Under the pieces are notes generated by a model. It had not been told where the DNA came from and did not search any database. It worked only from the letters and a program-made list of their open reading frames with translations. From CAVPCZ01 sp963779225 (GTDB lineage Bacteria; Bacteroidota; Ignavibacteria; UBA10030; UBA6906), in the NCBI GenBank assembly GCA_963779225.1, contig CAVZWW010000003.1:3100001-3164000 (forward strand): 64,000 nt of DNA, given 5' to 3'. Made by a program: the position numbers and the translations under genes. Of this stretch, positions 1 to 8,494 are shown one piece after another (position 1 is the first letter of the stretch; each line of letters opens with the position of its first letter).

Positions 1-72
1 AGCGGCGTCTACCTCTACCGGCTCTCAACAGGTTCGTTCATCCAGACCCGGAAGATGATTCTGCTTCGATGA
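1..72 (+). CDS. C-terminal tail of a T9SS-sorted secreted protein (partial)
   Basis: The window opens inside an open frame that ends at a TGA at 70-72. The 23 visible residues read as a Gly-Val-Tyr-Leu-Tyr-Arg-Leu strand, a Ser-Thr-Gly turn, and a tail ending TRKMILLR. This matches the end of the type A C-terminal sorting domain that targets proteins to the type IX secretion system in Bacteroidota and Ignavibacteria (typical form GVYFYRLxxGxFxxTKKMxLLK). The cargo protein is upstream and not visible, so its function is unknown. The assignment rests on pattern only, but the basic KM-(hydrophobic)-LLR ending is distinctive. Confidence 0.7.
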   Translation, partial: SGVYLYRLSTGSFIQTRKMILLR

Positions 73-286
73 GGACATTTGTCCTCCCGTGTGGGGACGG
101 GCAGTGATGTCCGGGCATTTTCTTGTGTATGCCGAATGGGGCTGGTGGGGGTGTTTGCCTTCCCGGTCCAGTTCTTGTATCTTCTTCCTAATCGGACTAG
201 ATGTTCCGCACGCAGATGCAGAGTTGAAGAGGCAGGGGAGGAGCATCCGTAAGGACGACGTCAAGCGCGCAGGAGTCAATGAAAGA

Positions 287-1051
287 CTACTTGATCAGAC
301 GCCTGTTATAGTCATACCCGGATAGATGATCGACCATGAACGCGGAGAGAGGCTGCTGGTCGTCAATCCGCAACTTCAGGACCGGAACCCCATTCTCGAA
401 AACGACGTAGGAGGCTGACTCCAGTTCGGTGTTTTCAACGGGCACCGAAAGGTCCAGGCTCCGAAAGAGTGAACCCTTCATCATCCAGCAAGCGGCGTAG
501 GCGGCGTTCTTGGTCGTCTGCGCGACATAGGCATGGCGAAACTGAAATCTGGCCCCGGCCTGCTCCCGATCGACGTTATCCAGCAGTCCGCGTCGCCCGT
601 TCAGTTTGAAGACGGGCCGTCCCTTGCGACGGAAATACAGAAACTGTCTGGCCCAGCGATGCGGGGAGAAGACGACTCTCTCCTGAACATCCTGGATATC
701 GTTCATCACCGAGTCTGCCATGTACAGGATCTGGTCATCCTCATTGAACGCCACAACGTCAGCGTCAGAGCCATGTAAACGGAACCACTGCTGGAAGTTC
801 CTCACGGTTTCCAGCGGCAGGTGAAGGGGAGGGCAGTCGAGCATCGTGACGGTGGGGCATACTTCGAGCGCGCGCTGTTTGCTTTGCGCGTTGCAGACAA
901 AGACCGTGACCTTATGGTCAATCCCGAGCCGCTCGATTGCCCTCACCGTCTGGGTCAGGTATGCCATCTTGCGCCTCACCGGCGCTCCACCCTTGATGAG
1001 AACAAACTTGTTCTCACCATAGTAGAACGGGATGATGAAGTGCCAGGGCAT
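287..1051 (-). CDS. glycosyltransferase-like protein of unknown function
   Basis: This is a 254-residue cytoplasmic protein with no signal peptide or membrane segment. The N-terminus (MPWHFIIPFYYGENKFVLIK) followed by a variable stretch and VVAFNEDDQILY near residue 100 resembles the layout of GT-A glycosyltransferases: a Rossmann-like start and an acidic metal-binding motif after a strand. I do not recognise a specific family and the similarity is weak. It could transfer a sugar to a surface glycan, but nothing nearby supports that. It has its own minus-strand promoter (TTGATT-N17-TATAAT at 1142-1170), so it is probably monocistronic. The 214 bases between it and the T9SS tail show nothing recognisable. 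Confidence 0.6.
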   Translation of the reverse strand: MPWHFIIPFYYGENKFVLIKGGAPVRRKMAYLTQTVRAIERLGIDHKVTVFVCNAQSKQRALEVCPTVTMLDCPPLHLPLETVRNFQQWFRLHGSDADVVAFNEDDQILYMADSVMNDIQDVQERVVFSPHRWARQFLYFRRKGRPVFKLNGRRGLLDNVDREQAGARFQFRHAYVAQTTKNAAYAACWMMKGSLFRSLDLSVPVENTELESASYVVFENGVPVLKLRIDDQQPLSAFMVDHLSGYDYNRRLIK

Positions 1052-1141
1052 GGCGTGGAACCCTCCCGAAACGTTTCAGAAGTACCGCCCTCTTGATCCT
1101 TTCGCAGTGCGGAAGGCCGAGGATGCGAACGGACACGTAGC

Positions 1142-1170
1142 ATTATAGGCCATAGCCGCTCCAAAATCAA
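1142..1170 (-). promoter_or_regulatory. promoter of the 287-1051 gene
   Basis: On the minus strand the -35 TTGATT (1165-1170) and the -10 TATAAT (1142-1147) are separated by exactly 17 bases. This gives a leader of roughly 80-90 nt before the ATG at 1051. Confidence 0.6.
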
Positions 1171-1361
1171 GGTGTGAAGGGTTTCTGCAGTCATCTCTCT
1201 CTGATAACAGCCAACATCTTGGCATCCCTCGGCCATCAGTGATGTGGTCTGCGTTGGCATGCAACCCGGGGCGGCCAGCCGAGGCCGGCTCGGGCTGATC
1301 GATTTCGAGAGGGATGGACGGCGAACACCTGAATCCGCTCCGCCTCGAACCGATACACAGT
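1171..1361. other. non-coding stretch between divergent promoters
   Basis: The gene-free interval 1052-1681 holds the minus-strand promoter at 1142-1170 and, from 1362 on, the small-RNA candidate. Between these I see no convincing ORF, repeat or hairpin. Confidence 0.4.
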
Positions 1362-1390
1362 TTGACATCTGGTGTCTCTGATAGTATATT
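1362..1390 (+). promoter_or_regulatory. strong sigma70-type promoter of small-RNA copy 1
   Basis: TTGACA (1362-1367), a 17-base spacer, then TATATT (1385-1390) followed by GTTG. It is a consensus -35 with the -10 form used elsewhere in the window. The same TTGACA-N17-TATATTGT arrangement precedes copy 2 at 27437-27465. The predicted start is near 1397-1399. Confidence 0.75.
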
Positions 1391-1397
1391 GTTGATC

Positions 1398-1547
1398 AAT
1401 TCCTCTGTTAACGGTCTGCTGGCGCGGGCCTAAAAAGTGGCAGAGAAATCCCTCAAAAGAATACCGCTTCTGCGGGTTATTCGGATGATCACGTCTTCCC
1501 AAACCGCAGGCCGGCAGTTCGAATCTGCTCGAAGACCCCCGGGTTTT
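1398..1547 (+). ncRNA. candidate structured small RNA, copy 1
   Basis: This non-coding element has a diverged second copy at 27473-27617. The core 1469-1513 matches 27544-27588 at 33 of 45 ungapped positions, and similarity also covers the 5' part (ACGG near 1411, GCGCGGGC near 1421-1428). The 3' half looks tRNA-like: TTCCCAA, an AGGCC spacer, then a T-arm-like hairpin at 1514-1528 (GCAG, loop TTCGAAT, CTGC). The would-be anticodon stem does not pair, so it is not a normal tRNA. GGTCT (1413-1417) can close against AGACC (1533-1537). CCGC-TTCT-GCGG forms another hairpin at 1464-1475. A T-run at 1544-1548 may mark the 3' end. It could also be the 5' leader of the 1682 gene. The family is unknown; a tRNA-mimic such as bacterial Y-like RNA is one possibility. 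Confidence 0.55.
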
Positions 1548-1681
1548 TGCCCTTCTCTTGTTGAACGAAGGTTGCCCAATCCGGGGGGAAAGAGGCCCAC
1601 AGAAAATAGCCACCCAATGTTGAGTTGTGACGCGAGTAGACCGCACGGCCCTATTTTTCTTCCCGGACAAAGGAGAATCAA

Positions 1682-2614
1682 ATGTCATCCAGACATGTAC
1701 TCTTCGCCATTGCTGTTCTCTTCATGTCAGTCATCCTGTCGACTCCGTCAGGTGCCCAGCAGGTTGCAGACACACTCTTCAGCCCGAGCGTTGGCGCACC
1801 AGCGTTCAAGGAAGGATCCGGCCCCACCGTATTGATCGACGGAGGACACTACAATTTTCATACGATGAACGGGAGGTACCTCCCGTTCGCGCGCCTTCTG
1901 CAGAAAGATGGATATGTCGTGAAAGCCCGCGGAGGGAAGTTTACCCGGACGGATCTTGATCGGGCGAAAATCCTGGTCATTTCAAATGCGTTGGCAAAGG
2001 AAAACGAAGAAGATTGGTACCTTCCGACACCTTCTGCTTTTGATACCGCGGAAATCGAGACCGTGCGGGACTGGGTGAACGCTGGTGGTTCCCTATGGCT
2101 CATAGCGGATCATATGCCCTTTGCGGGTGCTGCGGAACTCCTTGCCGCAGAGTTTGGGATTCTGATGGGAAATGGCTTTGCCGTAGACGGGGAAACGCTG
2201 GATGGACGTATCTGTTTCAGACGGTCCGCCGGAACACTTGCCAAGGGTCCCATTACAGAAGGAAGGAATCCCTCGGAACGCATCGATTCAGTTACGGCAT
2301 TCACCGGCCAGGCATTCAGGCTTGAAGGCGCGGGGGAGGGTCTGATGACGCTAGGTCATGACATCGTTTTGCTCATGCCGGAGGTTGCCTGGCAATTTTC
2401 CAAGTTGACGCCGAGCATGTCCGCATCACGAATGCTCCAGGGCGCAGTATTGAGGTTTGGCAAAGGACGCGTTGCGGTATTTGGCGAAGCTGCTATGTTT
2501 TCCGCACAGGTTGCCGGGCCCAACCGTATCACCGCAGGTATGAATGATCCGAGAGCTCCGCAGAATGGACAGTTTTTGTTGAACGTTGCACATTGGCTGA
2601 GCGGGCTGTTATGA
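1682..2614 (+). CDS. exported DUF4350-like / GATase1-like domain protein
   Basis: A 310-residue protein with a signal peptide of about 25 residues (hydrophobic stretch, cleavage near GAQ-Q). The mature part starts with a strand TVLIDGGHYNFHT, then a segment where a path is 'reclaimed' (ILVISNALA), and WVNAGGSLWLIADHMPFAG. This is the layout of the class-I-glutaminase-like fold of DUF4350 proteins, which usually lack the catalytic cysteine. The role is unknown; members often act as periplasmic ligand or partner-binding domains. AAAGGAG sits just upstream of the ATG. The transcript probably starts at the promoter at 1362-1390, which would make the small-RNA element its leader. No partner gene is adjacent. 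Confidence 0.65.
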   Translation: MSSRHVLFAIAVLFMSVILSTPSGAQQVADTLFSPSVGAPAFKEGSGPTVLIDGGHYNFHTMNGRYLPFARLLQKDGYVVKARGGKFTRTDLDRAKILVISNALAKENEEDWYLPTPSAFDTAEIETVRDWVNAGGSLWLIADHMPFAGAAELLAAEFGILMGNGFAVDGETLDGRICFRRSAGTLAKGPITEGRNPSERIDSVTAFTGQAFRLEGAGEGLMTLGHDIVLLMPEVAWQFSKLTPSMSASRMLQGAVLRFGKGRVAVFGEAAMFSAQVAGPNRITAGMNDPRAPQNGQFLLNVAHWLSGLL

Positions 2615-2757
2615 AAGAATCACTCCTAGGGGATCCCACATAGGGTTTGCCCGGAGCAGAAAAGAGGCGATCTCGTGGTTAATGAAGTAGCCTGATGGAG
2701 CACCCCTCAAGGCTGTCCACAGAATGCTGGATCTCCGGGGAGGCCGATTGGATCGCC

Positions 2758-2786
2758 TTGATGTTTTTCGAAATGAATGGTATATA
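2758..2786 (+). promoter_or_regulatory. promoter of the ClC transporter gene
   Basis: TTGATG (2758-2763), 17 bases, TATATA (2781-2786). It lies about 90 bases upstream of the start codon. Confidence 0.55.
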
Positions 2787-2878
2787 TACTGTGGGTGTGG
2801 TACGCACCACGGTGAACTCCGCAGGGTCCTATTCCTCGCGAATTCTGGAACATCCTAGTGAGGTGAGTTTTGAGTTTC

Positions 2879-4708
2879 ATGAGTATCCTCTCCCCTAAGC
2901 GTCTCCTTGGCTATTGGCGATACGGCAACTGGCTGTTTTTCGGGACACTGATCGGCATAATTTCGGGTCTGGGTGCCATTCTCTTTACCTTTGGCATTCA
3001 GTTCTGCAATGAGTTCTTCTTTGCGACGCTGGCAAACTATCAGATGCCCGGCCTTGGCACGGAGCCGGCACTCCTTCAAGTTCTGCCCGGCGAAACCAAG
3101 CGATGGCTCTTCTTCATCATCCCCACGGCAGGTGGGCTTTTTGTCGGATGGCTTGTCTACACGTTTGCGCCAGAGGCGGAAGGCCACGGAACCGACGCAG
3201 TCATCAACGCCTTCCATCGGGGACGGGGCATCATTCGACGCCGGGTTCCGCTGATAAAGACCATCGCGTCTATTGTCACGATCGGCACGGGGGGATCAGC
3301 CGGCCGCGAGGGACCCGTGGCACAGATTGGTGCGGGGTTTGGTTCTTTTCTCGCGGATCTCTTGAAACTCCCGGACAAAGAGCGAAGGCTCATGGTTATT
3401 GCGGGGATGGGTGGTGGCATAGGAAGCATCTTTCGCGCTCCGTTGGGTGGGGCAATCTTCGCCACGGAGGTGTTGTACAAAGAGCCGGAATTCGAGTACG
3501 AAGGGTTGATCCCGGCTATTATCTCCGCGGTCGTTGCCTATTCCGTGTACGGGTTTGTGTACGGTTGGGGGCCGATCTTCACAACACCACCGCTTCTGTA
3601 CCACGAACCTCTCCATCTCTTGCTGTACTTGATCTTCGGCATCATTTCTGCAGCGGTCGGTATTCTCTATGTGCACGTCTTTTACGGGATGAGAGACAAA
3701 CTCTTTCGCCGGCTGAAGGTTCCAAGACACTTTCTTCCTGGAATCGGCGGTCTTCTTCTTGGCTGTATGGCGTTCTTCTTCCCTGAAATACTCGGTAGCG
3801 GATATGGTTGGATCCAGCTGGCGATCTACGGCAAGGTGGGCCTTGGCATAATGATTCTCTTTCCATTTCTGAAGATTATCGCAACAGGCCTGACGATCAG
3901 TTCCGGCGGGAGTGGAGGTGTCTTCGCACCATCGCTGGTGATCGGCGGGATGCTCGGCGGGGCGTTTGGTGCAATCGCACAAATGCTCCTTCCCACATGG
4001 GGAATCCAGCCTGCCGCGTTCATCATGGTCGGCATGGCGGGCTTCTTCGCGGGTGTTGCAAAGGTGCCGATCTCCTCTCTCATCATGGTTGCGGAAATGA
4101 CAGGCAGTTATGGATTGCTGGTACCGACAATGTTTGTGGCTGCTATCTCGTACCTCGTCACCGGGAAAATATCGATATACGAGAACCAGGTTGCGCATCG
4201 GGTTGAGTCACCAGCGCATCGGGGGGAATATCTGATTGATATCCTCGAGGAAATGAAGGTGGCGGACCATATGAGGCCCAAGCAGTCCCAGCAAATTGTC
4301 AGCGAGGCATTGCATTTGAAGGATCTCGTTAAAAGGGTTTCGACAACGGATCATGAAAACTTCTTCACCGTCGACGACCAGAAAAGACTCACGGGCGTTG
4401 TCTCGCTCGACGATATCCGTCGGGTGATGCTTGATGTTCACGCCGACAGTCTGATCGTGGTGAAGGACCTTACCCTGCCGGTGCGGGCAAAGTTGACCGC
4501 TGAGGATACTCTCACGTATGCGCTGGGTCTCTTCACTTCTACCTCTGTCTCAGAGCTGCCGGTGATTGAGGTCGCCACAGGTTCTCTGATCGGAATCATC
4601 AGGAAGAAGGATCTTATCATCGCCTACAACGATGAATTGATGAAAAGGAAGAATCCGAAGGGGTCAGCCGGTGCGAAAGGAGCGCCCGGGCAGCCGGCCC
4701 GTCGGTAA
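2879..4708 (+). CDS. ClC-family chloride channel/transporter with CBS domains
   Basis: A 609-residue inner-membrane protein of the ClC family, moving chloride (or another halide) with or without proton exchange. About ten hydrophobic helices carry the selectivity-filter motifs: GHGTDA near residue 102 in place of the usual GSGIPE, GREGP at 142-146 with the gating glutamate, and SSGGSGGVFAPSLVIGG near 340. Two CBS domains occupy the last 170 residues and probably bind adenine nucleotides; the tail is Lys/Gly-rich. A TTG at 2870 is possible, but the ATG at 2879 has the AGGTGAG ribosome site 11 bases away and is preferred. It has its own promoter and no obvious partner. The altered first filter motif makes the ion preference uncertain. 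Confidence 0.93.
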   Translation: MSILSPKRLLGYWRYGNWLFFGTLIGIISGLGAILFTFGIQFCNEFFFATLANYQMPGLGTEPALLQVLPGETKRWLFFIIPTAGGLFVGWLVYTFAPEAEGHGTDAVINAFHRGRGIIRRRVPLIKTIASIVTIGTGGSAGREGPVAQIGAGFGSFLADLLKLPDKERRLMVIAGMGGGIGSIFRAPLGGAIFATEVLYKEPEFEYEGLIPAIISAVVAYSVYGFVYGWGPIFTTPPLLYHEPLHLLLYLIFGIISAAVGILYVHVFYGMRDKLFRRLKVPRHFLPGIGGLLLGCMAFFFPEILGSGYGWIQLAIYGKVGLGIMILFPFLKIIATGLTISSGGSGGVFAPSLVIGGMLGGAFGAIAQMLLPTWGIQPAAFIMVGMAGFFAGVAKVPISSLIMVAEMTGSYGLLVPTMFVAAISYLVTGKISIYENQVAHRVESPAHRGEYLIDILEEMKVADHMRPKQSQQIVSEALHLKDLVKRVSTTDHENFFTVDDQKRLTGVVSLDDIRRVMLDVHADSLIVVKDLTLPVRAKLTAEDTLTYALGLFTSTSVSELPVIEVATGSLIGIIRKKDLIIAYNDELMKRKNPKGSAGAKGAPGQPARR

Positions 4709-4730
4709 TGACCGGAGGAACTGTCTTGTC

Positions 4731-5729
4731 TCAGGCCGGTTTCCTTCCCCTTACCTGTGCGGCCCCGAATGGGGTCTCTACCCTGTTAATCTCGGTTAAT
4801 CCCGCCTCCTTCATCCAGTCCCGGATTTCAGATTCCGTGTAGGTGTCCCCAGCCTCGGTGCCCACCAGCATATTGAGCGCAAAGAATGCACCGACGGGCG
4901 GGTTCGTCCTGTTCTCATCCATAACGAAATCCTGCACCACGAGACTTCCCTCCGGATTGAGGGCCCGGGCGCAGTTCCGCATCAGCTTGCGGTTCTGGTC
5001 GGCGGAATTGCTGTGAATGATTGCAGAGAGAAAAACGAGATCATATCCCCCAGGGAGCTCATCCGTCGTGTAGTCCCCGGCCACGAGCCCAACTCGCCCC
5101 ATCAGTCCCTCGGCGCTGACATACCGCTCAGTAAGAGGGAGTACCGCCGGGAGATCGAAGACGGTTGCCGTCACGCCTTTTTCTGCGCGGACGAAGGCAA
5201 CAGCAAATGCGCCGGATCCACCTCCGACGTCAAGGACGCGCATACCCTCCTTCAGGCCCATTTGTGCTGCAGCGAGAGGTGCCTGTTTGCGTGCCCGGTC
5301 ATTCATGGCGGCAATGAACGCCGAGGTCCAGGTCGCCGGGTCCGCCCTCCGCTGCTCTCGGGCGGAGACACAAGTGCCAAGCCGTACGGCTTCGGTCAGA
5401 GTGCTCCAGGTATCCCAGAGGTGGACCGTGTGCATCAATCCGCCCAAGTAGTCAGGGCTGGAAGGGAGCAGGAAACGTGAAACGGAGGGAGGATTCCGAA
5501 ATGTTTCACCCTCCTTCATCAGTAATCCCATTGCAGCGAGGGCGTTCATCAGGCGATCCGTTGCACGCCAATTGGTGCCCAGTGTTTGGGCGACATTCTG
5601 TGAAGGCTCTCTGCGATTGCCAAGCGCGGTGAAGATGCCGAGTTCATACGCTGTAAGAAGAATCCGGCTCCGCTGGAAGGAGTACGCAATTTCCCGGATG
5701 GACTCCGGGGTCAGGTCCGTTTCTTTCAT
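4731..5729 (-). CDS. SAM-dependent O-methyltransferase (Methyltransf_2 type)
   Basis: A 332-residue cytoplasmic enzyme. Residues 1-110 form the winged-helix dimerisation domain (SRILLTAYELGIFTALG, then a helix-turn-helix-like WRATDRLMNALAAMGLL). The catalytic domain follows, with the SAM motif RVLDVGGGSGAFAVAF and a GDYTTDELPGGYDLVFLS segment. This architecture belongs to small-molecule O-methyltransferases related to hydroxyindole and polyketide methylases. The substrate cannot be read from the sequence. It converges with the ClC gene (22-base gap). No biosynthetic cluster surrounds it, so it may be a stand-alone modifying or detoxifying enzyme. Confidence 0.85.
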   Translation of the reverse strand: MKETDLTPESIREIAYSFQRSRILLTAYELGIFTALGNRREPSQNVAQTLGTNWRATDRLMNALAAMGLLMKEGETFRNPPSVSRFLLPSSPDYLGGLMHTVHLWDTWSTLTEAVRLGTCVSAREQRRADPATWTSAFIAAMNDRARKQAPLAAAQMGLKEGMRVLDVGGGSGAFAVAFVRAEKGVTATVFDLPAVLPLTERYVSAEGLMGRVGLVAGDYTTDELPGGYDLVFLSAIIHSNSADQNRKLMRNCARALNPEGSLVVQDFVMDENRTNPPVGAFFALNMLVGTEAGDTYTESEIRDWMKEAGLTEINRVETPFGAAQVRGRKPA

Positions 5730-5954
5730 CTTGAGGATTCCTTTATGGTTTGATGCGGAAACCTGCCCGTGCGTCTAATTTGCTCCTGACAATTTACTCC
5801 CGTCTTCTGTTGTTCCCACGGCCGGTCTGGCATCTGCCACTTCGCCGGGTGTCCCATTTGGCTGCCTGCGCCGTCAGGGCCATACTCTGTCGGATTGTCC
5901 GATCGTAACTGAAGGATTTCCTCCCGGAGAATGCAGCGCTCGTTCCGGAGAAGC

Positions 5955-7583
5955 CTACTGGAGTCCTTCCTCCAAATAGCGTGTCTTGAATGTCGGATCC
6001 TCACCTGCCATTTTCATTAAGATATCGAGAGGGACGACTTTGAACTCCGGACCCAGCTGCTTCAGTATGCCGGTCACTCGATTGATCCCGCTGTTTTCAC
6101 GTACGTGCATCACAAGATAGTACGGCCGCCTCGGGTTCATGACGGCAAGCTCCTTGAGGTCGGCGATTGCATCTTCCGCCGGACGTTCGGCGGAAAGGTA
6201 ATAATCGTATGAAAGAAAAGGAACGTGGTTGCGTACATCATAGGTATGGCCGGGACCATACCCGAAGATGAAACCAATCGCCTCCGGCAGTCCTTCGTAG
6301 TATGCGTCGACTATCCCTTTTGGAAGATTGGTGTTTCCCACGTAGCGGTCTCCGAAATGCGTACGCTCCATGATCCCGTAGATCCTCAGATCGAGGGACT
6401 TCATGAGATCGCGATCCATCGCAATCACCTTGGGCAAGTATTCAGCCGGAATGGCACGCGGATACATATAGCTTGGTCCGGACAGTGCACCGATAAGATA
6501 GTCGTTTGGCGTTGCGGTGGTGTAGAAGTATTCGAACAATGCCGGTGCATGAATAAGGGAATTCCCATCAGTGGTTTCCCACGTGTATGGGAAGGTGCCG
6601 CGGTCGGCATCCAGCCAGGCGCCGAGGCCCAAACCATCTGTCTGTACGCACGCGATGTAGACCTTCTTCTGAGGGACATACGTTTTGCCGGGAACGAGGT
6701 TGTGGTGGTTCTTGAACTTGAATCCCGGAGTAAGGGGCAACTGCGTGGTAAAACTCATGTTCGGCCAGGTATTGAGTCCTTCCTGACGGAGCACATGCTT
6801 TGAGATGAGCGTGATATACATCGCTTCAAGGTCCTTCGCATAAGAATGCCACCCCAGAACAAACGATGTCATCGGCTTCATCTGTCCCATGATCTTATCA
6901 GCGAGACCGTACTCAAGTGTATCCCTGGGATCGCACGAAAGATCGGTGAAAAAAGATCTGTGGTAAATCCCAAAATCGGCGATGCCCGGCTGCATGGAGT
7001 TCCCCGTCACGCCTCCCATGTATGTCAGGAATTCGTGACTGCATCGGTTCCAGTACTGTGTGAATGCCCACGTGTAGATCTCGTAATCGGATTTTCCCTG
7101 AAACCTGCCCCGGAAATCATCCACCTTCTGCAGTCCTTCGTGCTCCGCCATCGGGATCTGATCCGGACTGACAACCACGGCACGGCTCAACCCTGCCACC
7201 GTGAATGCGACCGTCAATGACGTACGTACAGAAGGGTCCCACACGACATAACCTTGCACATGATCACGAAATATATGCAGCGCATCCTCCGGTCGAAGGA
7301 GCTCCTTGAAATCGAACCCATAGGTCTTCGCGTAATACTCCATCAGGTTCTTCGTGTAGCCATAGGGCCAGTTCTTCGGGTAGCAGAAGTAGAGTCTGGG
7401 GGCGCCATCATTGGCAAGCCCCTGCAAGCTCACCAGGAATGCCTGAGTCGGAAGCTGGCCCTTGATCTCCCAGTTATCTTGCAGATGCATGAAATAGGCA
7501 TGGCGCGTTTGTCCCGAGTGAAGAGGAAGTTGTAGCGACAAGATGAGAAAGATGGACAAGAATAGATACCGTACGATCGACAT
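5955..7583 (-). CDS. exported GxGYxYP domain protein (putative glycoside hydrolase)
   Basis: A 542-residue exported protein with a clear signal peptide (MSIVRYLFLSIFLILSLQLP, cleavage after about residue 23). It carries the family signature as GPSYMYP near residue 370, together with the FLVSLQGLANDGAPRLYF segment typical of the N-terminal domain of this group. GxGYxYP proteins are predicted carbohydrate-active enzymes with unknown substrates. An ATG at 7616 is in frame, but the one at 7583 has GGAGG six bases upstream and directly gives the signal peptide, so I chose it. A lipoprotein gene lies 86 bases upstream on the same strand and may be co-transcribed. The 225 bases downstream (5730-5954) show no feature. 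Confidence 0.82.
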   Translation of the reverse strand: MSIVRYLFLSIFLILSLQLPLHSGQTRHAYFMHLQDNWEIKGQLPTQAFLVSLQGLANDGAPRLYFCYPKNWPYGYTKNLMEYYAKTYGFDFKELLRPEDALHIFRDHVQGYVVWDPSVRTSLTVAFTVAGLSRAVVVSPDQIPMAEHEGLQKVDDFRGRFQGKSDYEIYTWAFTQYWNRCSHEFLTYMGGVTGNSMQPGIADFGIYHRSFFTDLSCDPRDTLEYGLADKIMGQMKPMTSFVLGWHSYAKDLEAMYITLISKHVLRQEGLNTWPNMSFTTQLPLTPGFKFKNHHNLVPGKTYVPQKKVYIACVQTDGLGLGAWLDADRGTFPYTWETTDGNSLIHAPALFEYFYTTATPNDYLIGALSGPSYMYPRAIPAEYLPKVIAMDRDLMKSLDLRIYGIMERTHFGDRYVGNTNLPKGIVDAYYEGLPEAIGFIFGYGPGHTYDVRNHVPFLSYDYYLSAERPAEDAIADLKELAVMNPRRPYYLVMHVRENSGINRVTGILKQLGPEFKVVPLDILMKMAGEDPTFKTRYLEEGLQ

Positions 7584-7669
7584 GATTATCCTCCAACGTT
7601 CAGAAGAGAGCGACACGCGATTACAAAATACGACCCAGGTGACATCGGTTCTTCATGTATGGTGCATCC

Positions 7670-8218
7670 TCATTGTGTTGCCCGTGCAAATGTGTAGGTG
7701 AGCGGTGGGCCGGACTGTCGCGTTGAGCGGTTCTCACTCAACTGTACCGTCAATCCATCCGGTGCCAGGGCGTACGTCTCTTTTACGTCGACGGTTGTTC
7801 CGCCCTGTGCTGTTTCCAGCGTTTCGCGCGTATCGATGTGCAGCTCGTTGTGGGAATCGCTCATCCGTGCCTGCACGTGTCGTTTGGTTTCGGGTCCATA
7901 GTAGATGCCCATGGAAACCTGTCCCAGCCATCGCCCCGGAGGAATGGAGACGATCTCTTCATGGCCCTCCGTGTTGACTGTCATGGAGTCAACCCTGCGA
8001 TCATGCGCATTGCCCGCGGAGTAGCGTTTCACGATGGTAACATGGTTTTCATCGCCGTGGATTTCCAGCACGAGATCGGCCCACGGGTCGATGCTGACGC
8101 TTTTCCCCGGGATGAGTTTCCAGCGACCATACAGACGGTTGCTATCACGGCCGCATGAAAGGAGGAGCAAACAAAGCAATGCTGCGGCAATTGAGACAAA
8201 GCCAGGCTGGCCCTTCAT
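7670..8218 (-). CDS. small lipoprotein, lipocalin-like, unknown function
   Basis: A 182-residue protein with a lipoprotein signal: a hydrophobic core ending in the lipobox LLSC, with the modified cysteine at residue 22. The mature part begins LYGRWKLIPGKS and alternates short strands, ending LTYTFARATQ. This is the pattern of small eight-stranded lipocalin-like barrels that appear near hydrolase genes. I do not recognise a named family. It would sit in the periplasm or outer membrane. It precedes the GxGYxYP gene by 86 bases and may share its transcript. Confidence 0.65.
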   Translation of the reverse strand: MKGQPGFVSIAAALLCLLLLSCGRDSNRLYGRWKLIPGKSVSIDPWADLVLEIHGDENHVTIVKRYSAGNAHDRRVDSMTVNTEGHEEIVSIPPGRWLGQVSMGIYYGPETKRHVQARMSDSHNELHIDTRETLETAQGGTTVDVKETYALAPDGLTVQLSENRSTRQSGPPLTYTFARATQ

Positions 8219-8429
8219 ATGAGGCTTCCTCTTGATAGGGATGACGATCTGAATCGTGTGTTCAATGTAGTAATTCCAAGTCTCATTATGAAGAGTTCAG
8301 GCCTCGCCGGTTCACAAGAAGAATGTAATCATACCTGCACTTCAGCCGCTTTGCCAATCGGGGCTCCCGGTGTTTCGCGGGATATCTGAAACTGAGGCCA
8401 GTTACAGGGTATATTCGCAAGGGCATCAT

Positions 8430-8458
8430 TTGAAATTCGCTCCCGTCCTTCGTACATT
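8430..8458 (+). promoter_or_regulatory. promoter of the C69 dipeptidase gene
   Basis: TTGAAA (8430-8435), 17 bases, TACATT (8453-8458), 36 bases ahead of the ATG at 8495. Confidence 0.6.
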
Positions 8459-8494
8459 AAAAGATCCGAATTCTTCAACTATCAAGGCTTACCC

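Noticed and set aside
1471..1540. A glycine tRNA (CCC anticodon-like loop, TTCGAAT T-loop)
   Set aside because: The anticodon stem halves (ACGTC and ACCGC) do not pair, the D-arm is too short, and extra bases separate T-stem and acceptor. Similar failures occur in copy 2, so it was described as a tRNA-like RNA instead.
8340..8430. A riboswitch upstream of the C69 dipeptidase gene
   Set aside because: The region precedes the promoter at 8430-8458 and would not be transcribed from it; no known consensus is visible.
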